NCBI GenBank assembly: GCA_033398695.1
Contig: CM065801.1
Span: 107,935,170-107,999,169, forward strand
Direction: 5' to 3'
Origin: Orobanche coerulescens
Lineage: Eukaryota; Streptophyta; Magnoliopsida; Lamiales; Orobanchaceae
DNA: 64,000 nt
A program made the translations under genes and the position numbers. Every line of letters begins with the position of its first letter. Position 1 is the first letter of the stretch. This document shows positions 54,853-64,000 of this stretch, piece by piece. Under the pieces are notes generated by a model that ran no database searches, was not told the origin of the DNA, and was given only the letters and a program-made list of their open reading frames with translations.

Positions 54853-57087
54853 TGTAACGCCCTAACTTTCTTAATTAAAAAGAACGTTACACAACTCAAT
54901 TTTTTCTGAATTTTTTTTATATAAATTCGGCGTATTTGCGGAAGCATTATAGTCAGTAAATTTTCAATAAAAGTCATTTATTCAACCATCAGTACATTTT
55001 TACAAAAACATGGGAAATCAAATATTCGGACATAGTGCGTTGAAATTATATTCGTTGAAGAACATCAAGTATTTCGTAAAAATAATAATAATTACGGCGA
55101 CAACATCTTTTATTATTTAGAAATTCATCGTGTTGGGAGTATGTATTCATCTTCTGTGTGTCTCGTTCATCGATTCCTTAGCCTGAAAAACATAAAGGAC
55201 GAGGTGTGAGTACGCGAGCATACTCGGTGAGCTTAAACCCTTATAAATCGTCAAAATCATGTTGTTAAATGCACATAAAACATTCTTATCTGTGTGAGAC
55301 TCGTCTCGGATTTCTTTCATTCTTTCGACCCCTCGCGGATCGTCATGTTACACGACACAACGATGACCGTAACATATTAAAACAGTATAACCTCACTTCG
55401 TTTGCTGAAATCTTGAAATATCTTCCTTTGAATTTGGCTCGGTTGTCCTTCTTGGATCCCGGATACGCTTCTCCTAGCACTTGAAAATACTTTTTCATAT
55501 TTCCGGTCATAAATTCTTGATGTAAAATCTGAAATCTCTTTGAGGACTTTTATCAAACACCTTTGAAAAACTGTGAGATTTGAGCTTCCTGTTTGATCGG
55601 GCTTTTGGTAGCTTTTATAATTTTTGGAAGTGAAATATGTTACGGGCGTCTTAAAGTAGAGGTTCACGACTTCAAAATGGTATATCATTTGTTGGTAAAT
55701 ACGTATGTATACATATATTTATAGGAGTCCAAATTGGTGAAAATCAACCTTACTCGGACAGTGGAGGCCTTATCAGACGGTGGCCGAAAGGTTCTGTCGG
55801 TCGTGACCGACCTTATCCGGAAAGCTGGATGACCTTATCCGGACAGATGGCCCTGAAGCTTTTGTCGGTCGTGACCGACCTTATCCGCATACCTTATCCG
55901 GACAAATACCAGAAACTTACTCGCCGTGACGGCACTGCTTGTAGGCGTGTTCGGCGGTGACCGGCAGATGTCCTTCAAATTGGCTCGGCCGGTTCGACCC
56001 CTTCCCGGTGTCCATATTCGATTTTCCGACCTATTCCAGACTCGTCAGAGTTAAATCTTCGATATGCTCAGAACGGATTTTCGATAATAATAATAAAATA
56101 GTTTAATATTATTTTTGCAATATAAGTGTTTTGTAATGAAATTTTATCGTATCAAAATCGTCGGAACTTTTCGAAATCACTTTCATAAATTCTAAAAATG
56201 ATCCTTATAATTTATTTGGAAATCTTTTCCTTCTAAGTCCTTCATTTTATGCTAGGAACGTATCGGTCCAAGTATCGGACAACCTGTAAATATTAAAAAC
56301 CAAATTCATGATCGTTAGCAAAATAAATAGCATTTAAATAAGTATTGGGGCGTTACAATCCTCCCCTCTTTAAAAAATTTCGTCCTCGAAATTGATCTTC
56401 GTAAAGAACTTTAAAAATCTGTATCAAACTTTGTATGAGTATTTTCATCAATAACTTTAAAAATATTGTGTCAGCAAAAATTACTTTGAAACCTTTCTTT
56501 GAAATTATATTTTGTCCCTTTCGGACAACATTTATACTTTCACATATCCTTTCAAATCTTTTGCCGACACAATCATTCTATACCCATACCATAATTTTTA
56601 AGTTTTCCTAAAAGAGTGAATACTTGAAAACATTACCTCAGAGTCGACGTTGGGCAGCAGCGATGAACCACATATTCTCCCAAAAATATAATCATGCCAT
56701 AATTATTCGTTATACTTTTAAGAATAAGAAAGTTTTGAAATATTCTTGTTTTGTATAAGTAAATCTTTTTTTTTAAACCTCCTTAACTGTATAGTCCCAT
56801 ACCTATACAGTATTGGAATACCTCTCGTTCTGGTGAGAATTTGGCTCAGTCATGTCCCACTCCGCCAAGAAGCCTTGTTAGGAGCCGCTCGTTGTCCGTG
56901 CCCTTTTTCTTATTGCACCGGCGATCACTCACCTTTCTCGGAGCCGCTCATTATCCGTGCCATTTTCTGTTGCATCGGCGATCACTCCCCGCCCTAGTCG
57001 GCCCCGGGTGTCACATGTTCACCAGCTTCCGCTTGGTTCATCCCCAAATCTCACCGTACTGAGAGAGGCCTTGCTCCGATACCATTC
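54853..57087 (-). repeat. T9: recombinant unit (A left, B right)
   Basis: LTR 54853-56357 (1,505 bp), internal segment 56358-57087 (730 bp). The left of the LTR is A (GTTGTTAAATGCAC). Its right end (CCTATTCCAGACTCGTCAGAG) and the internal segment are B. Confidence 0.92.
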
Positions 57088-59324
57088 TGTAACGCCCTAA
57101 CTTTCTTAATTAAAAAGAACGTTACACAACTCAATTTTTTCTTAAATTTTTTTATATAAATTCGGCGTATTTGCGGAAGCATTATAGTAAGTAAATTTTC
57201 AATAAAACTCATTTATTCAACCATCAGTACATTTTTACAAAAACATGGGAAATCAAATATTCGGACATAGTGCGTTGAAATTATATTCGTTGAAGAACAT
57301 CAAGTATTTCGTAAAAATAATAATAATTACGGCGACAACATCTTTTATTATTTAGAAATTCATCATGTTGGGAGTATGTATTCATCTTTTGCGTGTCTCG
57401 TTCATCGATTCCTTAGCCTGAAAAACATAAATGACGAGGTGTGAGTACGCGAGCATACTCGGTGAGCTTAAACCCTTATCAATCGTCAAAATCATGTTGT
57501 GTAATGCACATAAAACATTCTTATCTGTGTGAGACTCATCTCGGATTTCTTTCATTCTTTCTACCCCTCGCGGGTCGTCATGTTACACGACACAACGATG
57601 ACCGCAACATATTAAAACAGTATAATCTCACTTCGTTTGCTGAAATCTTGAAATATCTTCCTTTGAATTTGGCTCGGTTGTCCTTCTTGGATCCCGGATA
57701 CGCTTCTCCTAGCACTTGAAAATACATTTTCATATTTTCGGTCATAAATTCTTGATGTAAAATCTGAAATCTCTTTGAGGACTTTTATCAAACACCTTTG
57801 AAACACTGTGAGATTTGAGCTTCCTGTTTGATCGGGCTTTTGGTAGCTTTTATAATTTTTTGGAAGTCAAATATGTTACGGGCGTCTTAAAGTAGAGTTT
57901 CACAGCTTCAAAATGGTATATCATTTGTTGGTAAATACGTATGTATACATATATTTATAGGAGTCCAAATTCGGCTGAAAATCAACCTTACTCGGACAGC
58001 TGGAGGCCTTATCTGGACAGATGGCCGAAAAGGTTCTGTCGGTCGTGACCTTATCCGACAATTGGACACTGCCTTTATCCTGGACAGATGGCCTGAAGCT
58101 TACGCCGGTCGTGACCGACCTTATCCAGACAGCCTTTATCCTGGACAATGAGAAACTTCACGCCGTGACTGGCACTGCTATCGAAGCGTGTCCGGCGGTG
58201 ACCGGCAGATGTCCGTCAAATTGGCTCGGCCGGTTCGACCCCTTCCCGGTGTCCATATTCGATTTTCCGACCTGTTCCGGACTCGTCGGAGTTAAATCTT
58301 TGATATGCTCGGAAAGGATTTTCGATAATAATAATAAAATAGTTTAATATTATTTTTGCAATATAAGTGTTTTGTAGTGAAATTTTATCGTATCAAAATC
58401 GTCGGAACTTTTCGAAATCACTTTCATAAATTCTAAAAATGATCCTTATAATTTATTTTGAAATCTTTTCCTTCTAAGTCCTTCATTTTATGCTAGGAAC
58501 GTATCGGTCCAAGTATCGGACAACCTGTAAATTTTAAAAAATTAAAATTCATGATCGTTAGCAAAATAAATAGCATTTAAATAAGTATTGGGGCGTTACA
58601 ATCCTCCCCCCTTTAAAAAATTTCGTCCTCGAAATTGATCTTCGTAAAGAACTTTGAAAATCTGTATCAAACTTTGTATGAGTATTTTCATCAATAACTT
58701 TAAAAATATTGTGTCAGCAAAAATCACTTTGAAACCTTTCTTTGAAATAATATTTTGTCCCTATCGGACAACATTTATACTTTCACATATCCTTTCAAAT
58801 CTTTTGCTGACACAATCATTCTATACTCATACCATAATTTATAAGTTTTCATAAAAGAGTGAATACTTGAAAACATTACCTCAGAGTCGACAAGGCGGCG
58901 ATGAACCACATATTCTCCCGAAAATATAATCATGCCGTATTTATTCGTTATACTTTTAAAAATAAGAAAGTTTTGAAATATTCTTGTTTTGTATAAGTAA
59001 ATCTTTTTTTTAAACCTCCTTAACTGTATAGTCCCATACATATACAGTCTTGGAATACCTCTCGTTCTGGTGAGAATTTGGCTAAGTCATGTCCCCCTCC
59101 GCCTAGAAGCCTTGTTAGGAGCCGCTCGTTCTCCGTGCCCTTTTTCTTATTGCACCGGCAATCACTCCCCTTTCTCGGAGCCGCTCATTGTCCGTGCCAT
59201 TTTCTATTGCACCGGCGATCACTCCCCGCCCTCGTCTGCCCCGGGTGTCACATGTTCACCAGCTTCTGCTTGGTTCATCCCCAAATCTCACCGTACTGAG
59301 AGAGGCCTTGCTCCGATACCATTC
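57088..59324 (-). repeat. T10: recombinant unit (B left, T7-like right)
   Basis: LTR 57088-58600 (1,513 bp), internal segment 58601-59324 (724 bp). B markers up to about 57561, then T7-specific marks from 57603. The internal segment is A. Confidence 0.92.
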
Positions 59325-61568
59325 TGTAACGCCCTAACTTTCTTAATGAAAAAGAACGTTACACAACTCAATTTTTTCTTAAATTTTTTTATATAAATTC
59401 GGCGTATTTGTGGAAGCATTATAGTCAGTAAATTTTCAATAAAACTCATTTATTCAACCATCAGTACAATTTTACAAAAACATGGGAAATCAAATATTCG
59501 GACATAGTGCGTTGAAATTATATTCGTTGAAGAACATCAAGTATTTCGTAAAAATAATAATAATTACGGCGACAACATCTTTTATTATTTAGAAATTCAT
59601 CGTGTTGGGAGTATGTATTCATCTTCTGTGTGTCTCGTTCATCGATTCCTTAGCCTGAAAAACATAAAGGACGAGGTGTGAGTACGCGAGCATACTCGGT
59701 GAGCTTAAACCCTTATAAATCGTCAAAATCATGTTGTTAAATGCACATAAAACATTCTTATCTGTGTGAGACTCGTCTCGGATTTCTTTCATTCTTTCGA
59801 CCCCTCGCGGGTCGTCATGTTACACGACACAACGATGACCGTAACATATTAAAACAGTATAACCTCACTTCGTTTGCTGAAATCTTGAAATATCTTCCTT
59901 TGAATTTGGCTCGGTTGTCCTTCTTGGATCCCAGATACGCTTCTCCTAGCACTTGAAAATACTTTTTCATATTTCCGGTCATAAATTCTTGATGTAAAAT
60001 CTGAAATCTCTTTGAGGACTTTTATCAAACACCTTTGAAAAACTGTGAGATTTGAGCTTCCTGTTTGATCGGGCTTTTGGTAGCTTTTATAATTTTTGGA
60101 AGTGAAATATGTTACGGGCGTCTTAAAGTAGAGGTTCACAGCTTCAAAATGGTATATCATTTGTTGGTAAATACGTATGTATACATATATTTATAGGAGT
60201 CCAAATTCGGCTGAAAATCAACCTTACTCGGACAGCTGGAGGCCTTATCCGGACAGCTGGCCGAAAAGGTTCTGTCGGTCGTGACCGACCTTATCCGGAC
60301 AGCTGGACAGCCTTATCCGGACAGATGGCCCTGAAGCTTCTGTCGGTCGTGACCGACCTTATCCAGACAGCCTTATCCGGACAGCGCTGAGAAACTTCTG
60401 TCGGCCGTGACGGCAGCTGTCGGTAGGCGTGTCCGGCGGTGACCGGCAGATGTCCGTCAAATTGGCTCGGCCGGTTCGACCCCTTCCCGGTGTCCATATT
60501 CGATTTTCCGACCTATTCCAGACTCGTCAGAGTTAAATCTTCGATATGCTCAGAACGGATTTTCGATAATAATAATAAAATAGTTTAATATTATTTTTGC
60601 AATATAAGTGTTTTGTAATGAAATTTTATCGTATCAAAATCGTCGGAACTTTTCGAAATCACTTTCATAAATTCTAAAAATGATCCTTATAATTTATTTT
60701 GAAATCTTTTCCTTCTAAGTCCTTCATTTTATGCTAGGAACGTATCGGTCCAAGTATCGGACAACCTGTAAATATTAAAAACAAAATTCATGATCGTTAG
60801 CAAAATAAATAGCATTTAAATAAGTATTGGGGCGTTACAATCCTCCCCTCTTTAAAAAATTTCGTCCTCGAAATTGACCTTCGTAAAGAACTTTAAAAAT
60901 CTGTATCAAACTTTGTATGAGTATTTTCATCAATAACTTTAAAAATATTGTGTCAGCAAAAATTACTTTGAAACCTTTCTTTGAAATTATATTTTGTCCC
61001 TTTCGGACAACATTTATACTTTCACATATCCTTTCAAATCTTTTGCCGACACAATCATTCTATACCCATACCATAATTTTTAAGTTTTCCTAAAAGAGTG
61101 AATACTTGAAAACATTGCCTCAGAGTCGACGTTGGGCAGCAGCGATGAACCACATATTCTCCCGAAAATATAATCATGCCATAATTATTCGTTATACTTT
61201 TAAAAATAAGAAAGTTTTGAAATATTCTTGTTTTGTATAAGTAAATCTTTTTTTTAAACCTCCTTAACTGTATAGTCCCATACCTATACAGTATTGGAAT
61301 ACCTCTCGTTCTGGTGAGAATTTGGCTCAGTCATGTCCCCCTCCGCCTAGAAGCCTTGTTAGGAGCCGCTCGTTGTCCGTGCCCTTTTTCTTATTGCACC
61401 GGCGATCACTGCCCTTTCTCGGAGCCGCTCATTATCCGTGCCATTTTCTGTTGCATCGGCGATCACTCCCCGCCCTCGTCGGCCCCGGGTGTCACATGTT
61501 CACCAGCTTCCGCTTGGTTCATCCCCAAATCTCACCGTACTGAGAGAGGCCTTGCTCCGATACCATTC
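59325..61568 (-). repeat. T11: recombinant unit, twin of T9
   Basis: LTR 59325-60839 (1,515 bp), internal segment 60840-61568 (729 bp). Same A-left/B-right LTR pattern and B internal segment as T9. Confidence 0.92.
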
Positions 61569-63810
61569 TGTAACGCCCTAACTTTCTTAATTAAAAAGAA
61601 CGTTACACAACTCAATTTTTTCTTAAATTTTTTTATATAAATTCGGCGTATTTGCGGAAGCATTATAGTAAGTAAATTTTCAATAAAACTCATTTATTCA
61701 ACCATCACTACATTTTTACAAAAACATGGGAAATCAAATATTCGGACATAGTGCGTTGAAATTATATTCGTTGAAGAACATCAAGTATTTCGTAAAAATA
61801 ATAATAATTACGGCGACAACATCTTTTATTATTTAGAAATTCATCATGTTGGGAGTATGTATTCATCTTCTGCGTGTCTCGTTCATCGATTCCTTAGCCT
61901 GAAAAACATAAATGACGAGGTGTGAGTACGCGAGCATACTCGGTGAGCTTAAACCCTTATCAATCGTCAAGATCATGTTGTGTAATGCACATAAAACATT
62001 CTTACCTGTGTGAGACTCATCTCGGATTTCTTTCATTCTTTCTACCCCTCGCGGGCCGTCATGTTACACGACACAACGATGACCGTAACATATTAAAACA
62101 GTATAACCTCACTTCGTTTGCTGAAATCTTGAAATATCTTCCTTTGAATTTGGCTCGGTTGTCCTTCTTGGATCCCGGATATGCTTCTCCTAGCACTTGA
62201 AAATACTTTTTCATATTTCCGGTCATAAATTCTTGATGTAAAATCTGAAATCTCTTTGAGGACTTTTATCAAACACCTTTGAAAAACTGTGAGATTTGAG
62301 CTTCCTGTTTGATCGGGCTTTTGGTAGCTTTTATAATTTTTGGAAGTGAAATATGTTACGGGCGTCTTAAAGTAGAGGTTCACAACTTCAAAATGGTATA
62401 TCATTTGTTGGTAAATACGTATGTATACATATATTTATAGGAGTTCAAATTCGGCTGAAAATCAACCTTACTCGGACAGCTGGAGGCCTTATCCGGACAG
62501 CTGGCCGAAAAGGTTCTGTCGGTCGTGACCGACCTTATCCGGACAAATTGATGACTTTATCCGGACAGATGGCCACGAAAGCTTCTCGGTCGTGACCGAC
62601 CTTATCCAGACGACCTTATCCGGACAAACCGAGAAACTTCTGTCGGCCGTGACGGCAGCTGTCGGTAGGCGTGTCCGGCGGTGACCGGCAGATGTCCGTC
62701 AAATTGGCTCGGCCGGTTCGACCCCTTCCCGGTGTCCATATTCGATTTTCCGACCTATTCCAGACTCGTCGGAGTTAAATCTTCGATATGCTCAGAACGG
62801 ATTTTTGATAATAATAATAAAATAGTTTAATATTATTTTTGCAATATAAGTGTTTTGTAATGAAATTTTATCGTATCAAAATCGTCGGAACTTTTCGAAA
62901 TCACTTTCATAAATTCTAAAAATGATCCTTATAATTTATTTTGAAATCTTTTCCTTCTAAGTCCTTCATTTTATGCTAGGAACGTATCGGTCCAAGTATC
63001 GGACAACCTGTAAATATTAAAAACGAAATTCATGATCGTTAGCAAAATAAATAGCATTTAAATAAGTATTGGGGCGTTACAATCCTCCCCTCTTTAAAAA
63101 ATTTTGTCCTCGAAATTGATCTTCGTAAAGAACTTTAAAAATCTGTATCAAACTTTGTATGAGTATTTTCATCAATAACTTTAAAAATATTGTGTCAGCA
63201 AAAATCACTTTGAAACCTTTCTTTGAAATCATATTTTGTCCCTTTCGGACAACATTTATACTTTCATATATCCTTTCAAATCTTTTGCCGACACAATCAT
63301 TCTATACCCATACCATAATTTTTAAGTTTTCCTAAAAGAGTGAATACTTGAAAACATTACCTGAGAGTCGACGTTGGGCAGCAGCGATGAACCACATATT
63401 CTCCCGAAAATATAATCATGCCATAATTATTCGTTATACTTTTAAAAATAAGAAAGTTTTGAAATATTCTTGTTTTGTATAAGTAAATCTTTTTTTTAAA
63501 CCTTCTTAACTGTATAGTCCCATACCTATACAGTATTGGAATACCTCTCGTTCTGGTGAGAATTTGGCTCAGTCATGTCCCCCTCCGCCTAGAAGCCTTG
63601 TTAGGAGCCGCTCGTTGTCCGTGCCCTTTTTCTTATTGCACCGGCGATCACTCCCCTTTCTCGGAGCCGCTCATTATCCGTGCCATTTTCTGTTGCATCG
63701 GCGATCACTCCCCGCCCTCGTCGGCCCCGGGTGTCACATGTTCACCAGCTTCCGCTTGGTTCATCCCCAAATCTCACCGTACTGAGAGAGGCCTTGCTCC
63801 GATACCATTC
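61569..63810 (-). repeat. T12: unit of the T array
   Basis: LTR 61569-63081 (1,513 bp), internal segment 63082-63810 (729 bp), haplotype B throughout. The left LTR marks ATTATAGTAAGT and CTTATCAATCGTC are shared with T10. Confidence 0.92.
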
Positions 63811-64000
63811 TGTAACGCCCTAACTTTCTTAATTAAAAAGAACGTTACATAACTCAATTTTTTCTTAAAATTTTTTTATATAAATTCGGCGTATTTGCGG
63901 AAGCATTATAGTAAGTAAATTTTCAATAAAACTCATTTATTCAACCATCAGTACATTTTTACAAAAACATGGGAAATCAAATATTCGGACATAGTGCGTT
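63811..64000 (-). repeat. T13: partial LTR at the window edge
   Basis: First 190 bp of another LTR (TGTAACGCCCTAAC...), with the B mark ATTATAGTAAGT. The array continues beyond the window. Confidence 0.92.

Larger units (their letters stand above)
14254..64000 (-). mobile_element. Family T: tandem array of a non-autonomous LTR retrotransposon
   Basis: LTRs (about 1,493-1,517 bp, + strand ends TGTAACGCCC...GGGGCGTTACA) alternate head-to-tail with internal segments of 724-730 bp. There are 13 LTRs (first and last partial) and 12 internal segments; intact LTR-to-LTR spacings are 2,219-2,246 bp. On the minus strand each internal segment starts with a Met-tRNA primer site (ATGGTATCAGAGCAAGG) and ends with a polypurine tract (AAAGGGGGGAGGAT). 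These are therefore real retrotransposon units rather than an ordinary satellite, yet neighbours share LTRs as no independent insertions would. Sense-strand coding capacity of the internal segment is nil. Family G elements and K1 interrupt the array. Confidence 0.93.

Overview
This window is gene-poor, repeat-packed nuclear DNA of a flowering plant, probably a dicot, though the sequence alone does not name the species. The evidence is plant-type LTR retrotransposons throughout: initiator-Met-tRNA primer sites (TGGTATCAGAGC), a Ty3/gypsy chromovirus pol with a C-terminal chromodomain, a Ty1/copia 3' end, and nested insertions with 5-bp target-site duplications (TSDs). I see no host protein gene, rRNA gene, tRNA gene or CRISPR array.

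Layout. (1) 1-3258: the 3' end of a Ty1/copia element on the + strand, possibly a Sirevirus, with broken extra ORFs, polypurine tract and 3' LTR. (2) 3259-14253: three copies of a gag-only, non-autonomous Ty3/gypsy-like family, called family G here. G1 is interrupted by the complete copy G2, and G1 is joined head-to-head to G3. (3) 14254-64000: a head-to-tail array of a second non-autonomous family, called family T, on the minus strand. It alternates an LTR of about 1.5 kb with a non-coding internal segment of about 0.73 kb, giving a period of about 2.24 kb, 13 LTRs (first and last partial) and 12 internal segments. Copies of family G are inserted into it: G4 at 15485-30238, G5 at 37060-39045, solo LTR G6 at 43417-44603 and G7 at 44787-49912. 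G4 itself contains a 10.2-kb degenerate chromovirus, K1 (15696-25864).

How the parts relate. Family G carries gag but no protease, reverse transcriptase or integrase, so it must use enzymes from an element outside this window. Family T has no coding capacity in its internal segment, but its LTR ends and Met-tRNA primer site resemble those of K1, so K1-type chromoviruses are its most plausible source. The insertion order is readable: T array first, then G4, then K1 inside G4. Linked single-base markers split the T units into two haplotypes that switch inside LTRs, which points to LTR-mediated unequal recombination as the force that built or reshaped the array. All boundaries, lengths and difference counts were read by eye.
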